16,456 nucleotides of DNA, taken from positions 1-16,456 of the forward strand of contig DASRUE010000255.1 in the NCBI GenBank assembly GCA_035687895.1, given 5' to 3'. This document shows positions 1 through 8,963 of the stretch, in pieces. The notes beneath the pieces were generated by a model. That model was not told the DNA's origin. It made no database searches and saw only the letters and a program-made list of their open reading frames with translations. The translations under genes were made by a program, and so were the position numbers. Origin of the DNA: JAERML01 sp035687895 (GTDB lineage Bacteria; Bacteroidota; Ignavibacteria; UBA10030; UBA6906). Within the stretch, counting starts at the first letter, position 1; each line of letters starts with the position of its first letter.

Positions 1-3000
1 AGGAATATCAAAAAGGCCGGGTTCGAGTTAGACATCTACCGAACCATCGCGGCCGCTGAAAAGCAGAACAGCATAGAAAACGAACGGCTCCTTCGCGTCT
101 TCGGTCTCGACAAGTTTAATGCGGATGACACTCCAGCTCCCGACGGTGATAATGTGTTCGATTTTCGGCCGGGACGCACCATCAACCTTGCTACCGCTGA
201 GATCATTTTTCCCCATCTCAGGCCGTTTGATACCGGCATCAAGAAATACTTCATCGACAACAATAAGCCTCTTCCGGATTCAACGTTCTACTTCCCGCAA
301 ATCTATGACACGACAAAGACTTTTGCGGTCCAAAGCGATCGCAGCAAGTATGCGATTCAGGGAAGGGCGACAGGTGACGCCACTTCCAAATACTCCCTCG
401 GGTTCAACGTTGTTGAGGGAAGCGTCCAGGTGTTGCTGAATGGCAACCGCCTCACCCCCAACGTGGACTACAGTGTAGACTACATCATTGGCGAGGTTGT
501 AATCCGGAATGCCGCGGCGTTGGTTCCCGGGGCAAACTTGCAAATCAAGTATGAGCAGAATGACCTTTTCCAGCTCGCATCCAAAACACTGCTTGGCGCC
601 CGCGGCGACCTGGCACTCTCGCAAACGACAAACATCGGGTTCACAATCATGAACCTGAACCAGCGGACGTTGAGCGACAAGGTCCGACTTGGTGAGGAGC
701 CGAATAACAACACCATCCTTGGAATTGATGGGGCAACCAGTTTCAACCTCCCCTTCCTGACGAAGGCTATCGACGCGCTTCCACTACTCGATACGAGAGA
801 GGCGTCGCAGCTCAAGGTCTCAGGTGAAGCCGCCTATATGATACCTGATCCCAACACGATGAAGAGCAGCATCCCAAGTGACGGCGGTGAGGGAGTTGCA
901 TACATCGATGACTTTGAGGGGGCTCGCCGCACTATTCCTCTCGGCACGAACTATACGCAGTGGACTCAAGGTGGCCCCCCGGCCGACACCGCGTGGGGTA
1001 TTCGCGGGCTGGCGGACACGACGAAGATGTATTCCAAAGGGAAGATAGTCTGGTTTAATCTTCCACAGCCCGATACAAGGTTGACCGATGTGTTCCCAAA
1101 CAAGAGGCCAGGGAGCGAGGTGAATAACCGCATTACTCTGTTTGATGTTCGTTATTTTCCCCAGAAGAGAGGCCAGTTCAATTACAGTCCGGACCTTAAC
1201 TCGACCATGACCTCCACTCAGAACTGGGGATCAATCATGAAGCCCATTTCGGTGGCGGCCACCAACCTTGTGAATGAGAACATTAGTTTCATTGAGCTCT
1301 GGATGAAAGTTGAGCGGGCACCCTTAGACGCCAAAATGGTGATCGACCTTGGCGCGATCAGCGAAGACATCATCCCCAACCGACGACTGAACACGGAAGA
1401 CCTTGTTCTTCCGGCAAGCACTATTAACGGTACCCTGCAAGAGGGGGAGGATGTGGGTCTGGACATGCTGCCGGATGTATCAGAGCCTGGTTACGATCCG
1501 GCGAATAATCCCGATCCGAGTGGGGACAACTACTCGTACAACAATGCCGACCTCAACGAGACTTTCGAACGGATCAACGGGACTGACAACAACAAGAACA
1601 GTCCCAGCGGACTGATCCCTGACACCGAGGACCTGAACTCCAACGGTATTGCCGATCCAACAAACCAATACATGCAGTACGAGCTCTCTCTCGACACCGA
1701 TACCACAAGGAACCGCCGCATCGTGGGTGGGGGCAACGCGGGATGGTATCAATTCCGTATCCCGATCCGCGAATACACGCGCCTCATTGGCGGCACGGTT
1801 CCCAACTTCGAGAACGTAGAGTATATCCGCGTTTCATTTCTCAATGTCCCACAGACTGACACCATTGCCGTACGCATCGCGGATTTCAGCCTTGTCGGTA
1901 ACCAATGGCAGGAGCTCCGGAAAGAGGACACGACGTTTGTCGTCAGCGTGGTGAGTGTGGAAGATAACCTGGACTATCGGAGTCCTCCGGGCGTCATTCG
2001 CGAGCGCGATAAGACACGACCGGATGAAGAGGTGCTGGCGAACGAGCAATCACTTTCACTGTTGCTCAAGGGAGTCCCCGAGGGGCAATCCCGGCATGCA
2101 GTGAAGTTCTACACCTATAAGCCGCTCGATTTGTTCAACTACCGTCGGATGAAGATGTTCGTTCACGGCGATGAGGCCTTCCGCGACCTCGCGGTAAAAC
2201 CACAGATATTTTACCGCTTCGGGCTTGATTCGTTGAACTACTATGAGTATCGCGGCCCCATCTATCCGGGGTGGGATGAGCGGAACGAAGTGGATATTGA
2301 TTTCCGTGAGCTGACCTCGATCAAGCAGTTGCGTGACTCGGTCAACCAGAGCGTTGGCAAGCTGGTAAGGCTTATCGACGGCGACAGTGTGGCGTACAGC
2401 GTGCGTGGAAACCCCTCGCTCACGCAAGTCCGCTATTTGGCTATTGGCGTCACGCATCGCTACCAGAACGGCCCAGGCGGGCCTGCTCCCCCGCTGACCG
2501 CCGAGGTATGGGTAAACGAACTTCGCCTGATTGAAGTGGACGACTCCAAAGGATGGGCCTATCGCTTTGACACGCAACTGAAGCTGGCCGATCTCGGATC
2601 CGTCTCGTTCAACTATTCGAGAGTGGATCCGAACTTCCATACACTCGAGCAACGCTTTGGCTCGCGGCAGACCGGAACCAACTGGGGAATCAGCACCTCC
2701 ATGTCGCTTGAGAGGTTCTTTCCCAGCGATTGGGTCGGCACGTCGTTTCCAGTGTCCTACTCGCGTTCAGTGGGGAGGGTGGAGCCGAAGTATCTTCCCA
2801 ATTCGGACGTTTTGGTGAGCGAGGCTGCTGAACAGGAGAGACAGAAGATGCTCACGCTCGGGTATTCGGAGGCAGTCGCTAATGCGGCTGCGGGCCGAAT
2901 TATCCGTGATGCAGAATCCTATCGGGAAACGGATACCTACGCCGCTCCGAGCTTTCGCATCGGCTTTCCTTCCAACGACTGGTTCATTCGGGATACGTTT

Positions 3001-5211
3001 AACAAACTCACGCTCGGGTTCAACTATACGAAGTCGAGAGAACGAAACCCTGCGATCTCGAGCCGCGTCGCTTGGTCGTGGAATGCAAAGATATCGTACG
3101 CACTTAACCTTTCGCCGGATTACTACGTCCAGCCGTTCAAGAGCTTGTTCGATGGTCTCTGGTTTCTTGACGAGTACAAGAACTTGAAGATTTTTTACAC
3201 TCCCACGAGTTTCACCTGGTCGTTCACGGCGGTTCGATCGCGCGACGTGTCCACCCAACGGACGGTGGGTGCCCAGCAACTGACGAGCCGCAACTTTACG
3301 GCGTCGCGTCAATTCGGGTTCGGGTGGAAGGCGACCGAAGGCGGGATTGCCAACCTGTCGGGGAACTACAACCTGAGCATCGAATCGAGCTTGCTGGATC
3401 TCGAGACGGACCGGAGCAAACAACAGCGTCCGTTCTCGAAGATTCTGGATGATATTTTCTTTGGCGACAAGTTTATCAACTTCGGAACAGACACACGCTA
3501 CGCTCAGCAGAACCAGTTCACGAGCAGACCGAACATCCCCAACATCTTCAACATCAAGAAGTACGCGGACTTCTCGATGAGCTACGGAGTGGACTACAAC
3601 TGGCAGAACACCCAGGCGGCTGGAGATATCGGGAAGTCGGCTGGATGGAGCAACAATATCAACTTCTCGATGAACTTCAAACTAAAGCAGTTGTTCGATC
3701 CGCTCTTTGACGACAAGCCAACGGCAGCCACGCCCGTGCCACGCGGAAGGCGGGGTGCTGCAGAGAATGAGGGGGAGGAAACTCCCGGAACGACGCAACC
3801 GGCATCCGACACCACAGGGACACCGCAATCTCCCGGTGGCCTGGAGAAGACGCTCGCTCAGCTCAAGACACTTGCACGTGCCCTTATCAAAGTTCCGTTC
3901 CTCGATTACGACAATATCAATATTACCTTCACTCAATCGAACAACGTGGGCAACAGTGGCGTGGTGGGGAGAACCGGGTTCGTCAATTTCTGGGGACGTG
4001 TGCCGTTCTTCCAGGAGGCGGACCCGAAGTATGGACCGTCGCGTCTGTACCAGCTCGGCCTCATCTCCGACCCGAACGGCAAGCTCACGAACTTCGGCAC
4101 CCGATCATACTTCCCCTTCTTCGGTTGGGATGTGGAGCCTGGAATCAGAGCGGCGAGCATAGGTGGTCTGAGTGCAAACCTCTCCAATACCTTCCGACAA
4201 TCCAATCGGGTGACATTAAAGACGAACCGCTCTCTCTGGGAGGGGGCGCGGCTGGACTTGACATGGAATACCGGCTGGCAGTTCAGCCGGACGCAAAACG
4301 TCACGACGGACTCCCTGGGCACGCCGAGATTACTGAACGCCTCCTCCACGGGAAGCGTGGACCGTTCATTCCTGACATTTCCGGATGTTCTATTCCTTGG
4401 AATGTTCAAGAGCAGCCTGAAGGATGTGAGCAAACGGTACAAAGAGCTAAAGGACAACCGTGACTCGACGGTAACAAATGACGAGAAGCTCGCGCAGGCA
4501 TTTGAAGAAGGGTTCGAAGCGCTCCCGTTCCTCCGGAAAATCTTCGGACAGTATTTCCCGCGGGTGAACTGGACACTCCGCTGGGACGGACTGGAAAAGA
4601 TCCCGATGTTTGCGGGCTTCGTCAGCCGGCTCTCCCTCGATCACAGCTATAACGCCAATTATACAAGATCGTTCGAGAATCGTCCTGGCGGCGGTGGCGA
4701 GCGGACGAACGGCCAGCGGGTGGCGTATGGTTTTGCGCCTCTGTTCGGTCTGAACTTTACATTCAAGGAACTCTTAAAGGGGAGCTTCGGCGCCAACCTC
4801 AGGTACAACACCAACACGTCATTCGATCTTGCGACGTCATCGCAGAAGATCGTCGAGACGCTTGCCCAGGAAATCTCTTTCACGGCGTCGTACAGCCGGA
4901 AGGGGTTTGAGATTCCACTCTTCGGGCTTGCATTGAACAACGATCTTGATGTCAGCGCGTCGTACTCACTTACCAAGAACTCCCGGAAAACATATGACGT
5001 TTCCAAGCTCGATGTTGCAGTCACGCCGACGCCGCTGGAAGGATCCACACGGACCGTCATCGAGCCTCGCATCAAGTACGTCCTGAGTCTACGCGTCACG
5101 GCATCGGTGTACTACCGCTACACCAAGATCGCACCAGACGAAGGCGGCTCACGAATTCCGGGAAGCACCATCAACGAAGCCGGCCTCGACATTCACATCT
5201 CAATTCAATAA
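1..5211 (+). CDS. sprA: T9SS outer-membrane translocon SprA (SOV family), C-terminal part, 5' end outside the window
   Basis: SprA is the very large single-chain beta-barrel that forms the outer-membrane channel of the type IX secretion system and exports proteins carrying the T9SS C-terminal signal. The frame is open from base 1, so the gene starts upstream; 1736 residues are visible, against roughly 2,300-2,500 for whole family members. Recognisable SprA features, in window-residue numbers: an N-terminal stretch with FGLD and a D-rich turn (about 34-50), IDDFEG at 302-307, FIELWMKV near 430, an acidic D/N-rich DTEDLNSNG loop at 541-549, and a GWYQFRIPI strand near 580. The second half is rich in alternating aromatic/polar strands (SFNYSRVD, LGFNYTKS, NLSGNYNLSIES) as expected of a barrel. 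A Pro/Thr/Gly/Glu-rich linker lies at about 1237-1280. The protein ends in a strand, LDIHISIQ. porX follows after 176 bases. The internal GTG at 154 is not the start. Confidence 0.94.
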   Translation, partial: RNIKKAGFELDIYRTIAAAEKQNSIENERLLRVFGLDKFNADDTPAPDGDNVFDFRPGRTINLATAEIIFPHLRPFDTGIKKYFIDNNKPLPDSTFYFPQIYDTTKTFAVQSDRSKYAIQGRATGDATSKYSLGFNVVEGSVQVLLNGNRLTPNVDYSVDYIIGEVVIRNAAALVPGANLQIKYEQNDLFQLASKTLLGARGDLALSQTTNIGFTIMNLNQRTLSDKVRLGEEPNNNTILGIDGATSFNLPFLTKAIDALPLLDTREASQLKVSGEAAYMIPDPNTMKSSIPSDGGEGVAYIDDFEGARRTIPLGTNYTQWTQGGPPADTAWGIRGLADTTKMYSKGKIVWFNLPQPDTRLTDVFPNKRPGSEVNNRITLFDVRYFPQKRGQFNYSPDLNSTMTSTQNWGSIMKPISVAATNLVNENISFIELWMKVERAPLDAKMVIDLGAISEDIIPNRRLNTEDLVLPASTINGTLQEGEDVGLDMLPDVSEPGYDPANNPDPSGDNYSYNNADLNETFERINGTDNNKNSPSGLIPDTEDLNSNGIADPTNQYMQYELSLDTDTTRNRRIVGGGNAGWYQFRIPIREYTRLIGGTVPNFENVEYIRVSFLNVPQTDTIAVRIADFSLVGNQWQELRKEDTTFVVSVVSVEDNLDYRSPPGVIRERDKTRPDEEVLANEQSLSLLLKGVPEGQSRHAVKFYTYKPLDLFNYRRMKMFVHGDEAFRDLAVKPQIFYRFGLDSLNYYEYRGPIYPGWDERNEVDIDFRELTSIKQLRDSVNQSVGKLVRLIDGDSVAYSVRGNPSLTQVRYLAIGVTHRYQNGPGGPAPPLTAEVWVNELRLIEVDDSKGWAYRFDTQLKLADLGSVSFNYSRVDPNFHTLEQRFGSRQTGTNWGISTSMSLERFFPSDWVGTSFPVSYSRSVGRVEPKYLPNSDVLVSEAAEQERQKMLTLGYSEAVANAAAGRIIRDAESYRETDTYAAPSFRIGFPSNDWFIRDTFNKLTLGFNYTKSRERNPAISSRVAWSWNAKISYALNLSPDYYVQPFKSLFDGLWFLDEYKNLKIFYTPTSFTWSFTAVRSRDVSTQRTVGAQQLTSRNFTASRQFGFGWKATEGGIANLSGNYNLSIESSLLDLETDRSKQQRPFSKILDDIFFGDKFINFGTDTRYAQQNQFTSRPNIPNIFNIKKYADFSMSYGVDYNWQNTQAAGDIGKSAGWSNNINFSMNFKLKQLFDPLFDDKPTAATPVPRGRRGAAENEGEETPGTTQPASDTTGTPQSPGGLEKTLAQLKTLARALIKVPFLDYDNINITFTQSNNVGNSGVVGRTGFVNFWGRVPFFQEADPKYGPSRLYQLGLISDPNGKLTNFGTRSYFPFFGWDVEPGIRAASIGGLSANLSNTFRQSNRVTLKTNRSLWEGARLDLTWNTGWQFSRTQNVTTDSLGTPRLLNASSTGSVDRSFLTFPDVLFLGMFKSSLKDVSKRYKELKDNRDSTVTNDEKLAQAFEEGFEALPFLRKIFGQYFPRVNWTLRWDGLEKIPMFAGFVSRLSLDHSYNANYTRSFENRPGGGGERTNGQRVAYGFAPLFGLNFTFKELLKGSFGANLRYNTNTSFDLATSSQKIVETLAQEISFTASYSRKGFEIPLFGLALNNDLDVSASYSLTKNSRKTYDVSKLDVAVTPTPLEGSTRTVIEPRIKYVLSLRVTASVYYRYTKIAPDEGGSRIPGSTINEAGLDIHISIQ

Positions 5212-5237
5212 GGGCGGTGGCGTTCTGTGCGAGTTCG

Positions 5238-5266
5238 TTGATTCTCAAGCGTCAAATCGTTATCAT
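5238..5266 (+). promoter_or_regulatory. Candidate promoter for the porX-tsaE-tsaB cluster
   Basis: TTGATT at 5238-5243 is followed after exactly 17 bases by TATCAT at 5261-5266, then a run of seven T. It lies in the sprA-porX spacer, about 120 bases upstream of the porX start. Positions 5233-5272 match the candidate promoter at 14711-14750 at 28 of 40 positions in the same register. The assignment rests on sequence only; the T-run could instead belong to a weak sprA terminator, although I see no convincing stem before it. Confidence 0.5.
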
Positions 5267-5387
5267 TTTTTTACCGAGCATTCTTAGGTGGTTCACTTTG
5301 CCGCGAGAGACTGCTACGATTGATCGGGAAGCCACCTTCAGTTCCTGGTTCACGTAAGTGACTGTGGCAAATTCTTCGGGGTAGCGC

Positions 5388-6956
5388 ATGGATGATGGGA
5401 AGGGAAAAATACTCTGGGTGGACGACGAGATTGAACTGCTTCGTCCGCACATCCGGTTTCTGATCGACAAGGGATACTCTGTCGACACGGCAACCAATGG
5501 AGAGGATGCCGTGTCGATGGTTCGCCAGACTGGTTTCGATCTTGTGTTTCTCGATGAGATGATGGCGGGGATGGGAGGCCTCCGGACACTTGCCGAGATC
5601 AAGGATATGCGGCCGAACCTCCCCGTGATCATGATTACGAAGAACGAGGAAGAGTCGTTGATGGAGGAGGCCATCGGGGTGAAAATCAGCGACTACCTGA
5701 TCAAGCCGGTCAATCCGAGTCAGGTGCTTCTGGCTTGCAAGAAGTTTCTGGAAGGAAAGAAGATCACAGGTGCCGCGGTCTCCAAGGATTATATCCAGGA
5801 GTTCAACGCGATCTCCGTCGCATTGATGAACGACCTGGACTACCGCCAATGGATCGACATTTACACGCGGCTTGTTGACTGGGCGCTCGAGCTGGATGTT
5901 CACCCGGAGCTGGGCCTGAAACAGACGCTCCTTGACCAAACCCGCGAGTGCAACCTCGCTTTCGGCAAGTATGTTGAACGCAGATACCGTGACTGGGTGG
6001 AACAGACTGACAACAGGCCCGCCCTGTCGCACGAAGTGGTCGACAGGTATCTGATTCCCGAATTCCAGACGGGCAAGTCCATCATCTTTTTTGTGATTGA
6101 CTGTCTGCGGCTTGACCAATGGATGGCCATGGAGAGTCTGCTCCATGAATACTACACGATCACCAAAGACTTCTACTTTAGCATTCTCCCGACGGCAACT
6201 CCATATTCGCGGAACGCAATCTTCAGTGGCTCGTACCCGAGCGATGTGGAGATCCGGTTTCCCGAGCTCTGGGAAAAAAGCGAGGATGATGAGAACAGCA
6301 GAAACAGATATGAACGGCAGTTTTTGGACAAGCTGCTGGAACGCCGCAAGATCGTCCTCAAGCCCGAACCAAAGTATGTGAAGATCCTCGATGCTGAGTT
6401 CGGCAGGAGCGTGGAAAACAGCATCCATTCCTACACGCAATCGAAGTTGACCTCTATTGTGGTGAACTTTGTTGATATGCTTGCCCACGGGAGGTCGGAC
6501 TCGACATTATTGAAGGAAATCGCCCCCGATGAGTCGGCGTATCGCTCTTTGACGAACTCCTGGTTCATGCACTCGTCTCTCTTCGGGATGCTGAAGACGC
6601 TTTCTCAGAACAGGAATGTGACGATCATCCTTACTACCGACCATGGCAGCGTTCGCTGCTTGCGCGGGTCCAAGGTTCTGGGGGACCGTGAAGCCTCCAC
6701 CAACTTGCGGTACAAGTATGGACGTAACCTCAAGGCTGAGGATAAGGCGGCGATCTTTGTCAAGAACCCCCTCGAGTTCAAGCTCCCAAAGAGGGGCGTT
6801 GCCACCAATTATATCATCGCGAAGGAAGATTATTACTTCGTCTACCCTACGGACTACCACAAATACCTAAACCAGTATCGCGATAGTTTCCAGCATGGCG
6901 GCGTCTCGATGGAAGAGATGATACTTCCTGTCGTCAAGCTCGAGCCGAAGCGATGA
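5388..6956 (+). CDS. porX: T9SS response regulator PorX: CheY-like receiver fused to a PglZ/alkaline-phosphatase-type domain
   Basis: PorX controls type IX secretion and T9SS gene expression together with the sensor kinase PorY. The 522-residue protein has two parts. Residues about 6-120 are a receiver: acidic pair D12-D13, phospho-acceptor D56 (FLDEMM), T84 and K106-P107 (LIKP). Residues about 230-520 are a PglZ/alkaline-phosphatase-superfamily domain. Its probable metal ligands and nucleophile are all present: D238 (FFVIDCLRLD), T271 (TATPYSRNAIFSG), D363 and H367 (FVDMLAH), D418-H419 (TTDHGS) and H503 (QHGG). Between the two lies a helical linker. PorX homologues are reported to be zinc-dependent phosphodiesterases acting on cyclic oligonucleotides; intact ligands suggest the same here (inference). 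The ATG is preceded by GGGG at 5377-5380. The stop overlaps the tsaE start by ATGA (6953-6956), implying translational coupling. Immediate adjacency to sprA supports the PorX call over a generic PglZ protein. Confidence 0.93.
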   Translation: MDDGKGKILWVDDEIELLRPHIRFLIDKGYSVDTATNGEDAVSMVRQTGFDLVFLDEMMAGMGGLRTLAEIKDMRPNLPVIMITKNEEESLMEEAIGVKISDYLIKPVNPSQVLLACKKFLEGKKITGAAVSKDYIQEFNAISVALMNDLDYRQWIDIYTRLVDWALELDVHPELGLKQTLLDQTRECNLAFGKYVERRYRDWVEQTDNRPALSHEVVDRYLIPEFQTGKSIIFFVIDCLRLDQWMAMESLLHEYYTITKDFYFSILPTATPYSRNAIFSGSYPSDVEIRFPELWEKSEDDENSRNRYERQFLDKLLERRKIVLKPEPKYVKILDAEFGRSVENSIHSYTQSKLTSIVVNFVDMLAHGRSDSTLLKEIAPDESAYRSLTNSWFMHSSLFGMLKTLSQNRNVTIILTTDHGSVRCLRGSKVLGDREASTNLRYKYGRNLKAEDKAAIFVKNPLEFKLPKRGVATNYIIAKEDYYFVYPTDYHKYLNQYRDSFQHGGVSMEEMILPVVKLEPKR

Positions 6957-7390
6957 GAGTGTTTGTCACGCATTCTCCCCAGGAGACGGTTGAGCTCGGG
7001 AAGGCATTTGCGGTGACTCTTTCCCCCGGCGACGTGGTCGGGCTGTCGGGGAACCTCGGCAGCGGTAAGACTCAATTTGTGGCGGGAGTATGCGATGGTC
7101 TCGGCGTTCAGCATCGTGCAGTCAGTCCAACGTTCACCCTGATCAACGAGTATGAGGGCCAGCGGGTGAAAGTAATCCATGTTGATCTCTACCGTATTGA
7201 GCGTCAGGTGGAGCTTGCAGAGCTGGGCGTGGAGGAATATTTCACGGATCAATGCATCTGCCTCATCGAATGGGCGGAAAAGGCGTTCACCATTCTCCCG
7301 ACGCGGTATCGCATGGTGAAGATCAGATATGGAAGGACGGACACCGAACGGGAGATCGAGGTCGACGACGCGGCCCAGGTACGGGCATGA
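6953..7390 (+). CDS. tsaE: tRNA threonylcarbamoyladenosine biosynthesis ATPase TsaE
   Basis: TsaE is the cytoplasmic P-loop ATPase that works with TsaB and TsaD to transfer the threonylcarbamoyl group onto A37 of ANN-decoding tRNAs (t6A). The 145-residue length is usual for the family. Visible motifs: Walker A GNLGSGKT at 33-40, the family SPTF motif at 58-61, the Walker-B-like VDLYR at 77-81, and the conserved EWAE at 106-109. Both ends use ATGA overlaps: the start overlaps the porX stop (6953-6956) and the stop overlaps the tsaB start (7387-7390). tsaE and tsaB are therefore probably made from the same transcript as porX. No truncation or unusual residues are seen. Confidence 0.96.
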   Translation: MRVFVTHSPQETVELGKAFAVTLSPGDVVGLSGNLGSGKTQFVAGVCDGLGVQHRAVSPTFTLINEYEGQRVKVIHVDLYRIERQVELAELGVEEYFTDQCICLIEWAEKAFTILPTRYRMVKIRYGRTDTEREIEVDDAAQVRA

Positions 7391-8082
7391 CTGTCCTTGG
7401 CATAGAAACGGCGACCACAGTTTGTGCTGCAGCAATTGGGCGCAATGGCATCATTGTAGCTGAAGCAACGCTTGACGAAAAGTATGTTCATGCGGAAAAG
7501 CTCCTGACTCTTATCCAGGACGTCCTGCGACGGACAGAAGTTACCGTCAGCGCGCTTGACGGCATAGCGGTTTCCATTGGGCCGGGGTCGTTCACCGGTC
7601 TTCGTATCGGACTCAGCGTAGCCAAGGGTCTCGCGTATGCGACGGGAGTTCCACTGGTTGCGGTCCCGACACTTCAGGCATTGGCGCAGCGTGCTCTCGA
7701 TGGGCGTGCCGTCGGGGAGAATGAGTGGTTGCTCGCTGCCCTCGATGCCCGGCGGGATGAGGTGTACAGTCAGTTGTTTTCTGTTGCTGACTCGCGTCTC
7801 ATTCCTCTCCGCGATGTACAGAATATGACGGTGGAAGCACTTGGTGATGAGATTGGCGATCGCCCGGTTGTTGTCACAGGGGATGCCGCAAACAAGCTCG
7901 GTCGTCTGCTGGCCCGAAGGACGATGATGCGGCTTATTTCTCATGATCTGGCCCGATGCAGCGCCGCGTCCATTGTCCAAGTAGGGGAAAAACTGCTTGC
8001 CAGTGGAACGAAGGAAGATCCGGTAACGCTCGAGCCGCGATACATCAAGGAGTTTTTCTTCCACCCGCTCACTATCAAATAG
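7387..8082 (+). CDS. tsaB: tRNA threonylcarbamoyladenosine biosynthesis protein TsaB
   Basis: TsaB is the inactive ASKHA-fold partner of TsaD and a scaffold of the t6A synthesis complex, which also includes TsaE next door. The product has 231 residues, typical for TsaB. The N-terminal strand with the family IETAT motif (residues 6-10) and the signature GPGSFTGLR at 65-73 are clear, followed by GLSVAKGLA. The C-terminal part (roughly 110-231) diverges more, as is normal for this protein, and ends near EPRYIKEFFF. The frame is open further upstream, but the ATG at 7387 gives the canonical N-terminus MTVLGIETAT and an ATGA overlap with tsaE, so it is the chosen start. accD begins 9 bases after the stop. 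Confidence 0.96.
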   Translation: MTVLGIETATTVCAAAIGRNGIIVAEATLDEKYVHAEKLLTLIQDVLRRTEVTVSALDGIAVSIGPGSFTGLRIGLSVAKGLAYATGVPLVAVPTLQALAQRALDGRAVGENEWLLAALDARRDEVYSQLFSVADSRLIPLRDVQNMTVEALGDEIGDRPVVVTGDAANKLGRLLARRTMMRLISHDLARCSAASIVQVGEKLLASGTKEDPVTLEPRYIKEFFFHPLTIK

Positions 8083-8091
8083 GTATCTGCC

Positions 8092-8934
8092 ATGGCGTGG
8101 TTCAAACGGTCGAAAGAGAACATCGCCGCCGAGACACAAAAGAAAGAGATCCCGGACGGGATGTGGGTGAAGTGCGATGAGTGCGGGGAGATCATCCATA
8201 AGAAGGAACTCGCCCAGAATCTGTACACCTGCACAAAGTGCACGAATCATTTCCGCATCGGGAGCAAGGAGTACATCGAGATTCTGTTCGATGAAGGATC
8301 GTTCAAGGAATACGACCGGAAGATGCGTTCTGCGGATCCCTTGAAGTTTGTCGATACCAAACGGTACCGCGACCGGATTCCGGAAGCGATAAAGAAGACT
8401 GGCCTGCATGACGCCGTGAGGTGGGGAACAGGCATGGTAAACAAGAAACCCCTTGTTCTTGCAGCGATGGATTTCGCCTTCATCGGCGGCAGCATGGGCT
8501 CGGTGGTGGGAGAGAAGATTGGTCGCGCCATTGACAAAGCCTGGAAGACCAAGACACCACTTTTGGTGATTTCGGCGAGCGGCGGTGCGCGGATGATGGA
8601 AGGGGCTCTGTCCTTGATGCAGATGGCGAAGACGAGCGCCAAGCTTGCGCGTCTTGCAAATGCGGGCATTCCGTTTATCTCCCTCATGACGGACCCGACC
8701 ACCGGCGGCGTGACCGCAAGCTACGCCATGCTGGGCGACGTGAACATTGCCGAGCCGGGGGCACTCATCGGCTTTGCCGGCCCGCGCGTCATCAAGCAGA
8801 CAATCGGCAAGGATCTGCCGGCGGGATTTCAGCGGTCGGAGTTTCTCCTGGAGCATGGTTTTGTCGATCTGGTACTCCATCGAAAAGAGTTGAAGAGCAC
8901 GATTGGACAATTGTTGTCGTTGCTTGCTCCCTGA
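8092..8934 (+). CDS. accD: Acetyl-CoA carboxylase carboxyltransferase subunit beta AccD
   Basis: AccD is the zinc-binding beta half of the carboxyltransferase that moves the carboxyl group from biotin-BCCP to acetyl-CoA, making malonyl-CoA for fatty-acid synthesis; its partner AccA is not in this window. The protein has 280 residues, the normal size. A four-cysteine zinc ribbon lies at C28-x2-C31-x15-C47-x2-C50. The crotonase-like carboxyltransferase core follows, with SASGGARMMEGALSLMQMAK (around 163-182), DPTTGGVTASYAMLGD and AEPGALIGFAGPRVI, all characteristic of AccD. The C-terminus has the usual EFLLEHGFVDLV. The gene sits 9 bases after tsaB and 29 bases before the arginase gene, so it probably shares the upstream transcript. 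Confidence 0.97.
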   Translation: MAWFKRSKENIAAETQKKEIPDGMWVKCDECGEIIHKKELAQNLYTCTKCTNHFRIGSKEYIEILFDEGSFKEYDRKMRSADPLKFVDTKRYRDRIPEAIKKTGLHDAVRWGTGMVNKKPLVLAAMDFAFIGGSMGSVVGEKIGRAIDKAWKTKTPLLVISASGGARMMEGALSLMQMAKTSAKLARLANAGIPFISLMTDPTTGGVTASYAMLGDVNIAEPGALIGFAGPRVIKQTIGKDLPAGFQRSEFLLEHGFVDLVLHRKELKSTIGQLLSLLAP

Positions 8935-8963
8935 GCTCACACTTTCTCTTTGACATACACCAT

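Noticed and set aside
2596..2633. Imperfect inverted repeat with GGATCC at both ends inside sprA
   Set aside because: It lies in conserved coding sequence and has no transcription or mobility context.
5271..6488. A 405-codon open frame on the minus strand opposite porX
   Set aside because: It is antisense to a clearly conserved protein and has no domain motifs, so a shadow.
7249..8940. A 563-codon open frame on the minus strand opposite tsaB and accD
   Set aside because: Both plus-strand genes are unmistakable, and the minus-strand translation shows no recognisable motifs. It is a codon-bias shadow. Length alone made it worth recording.
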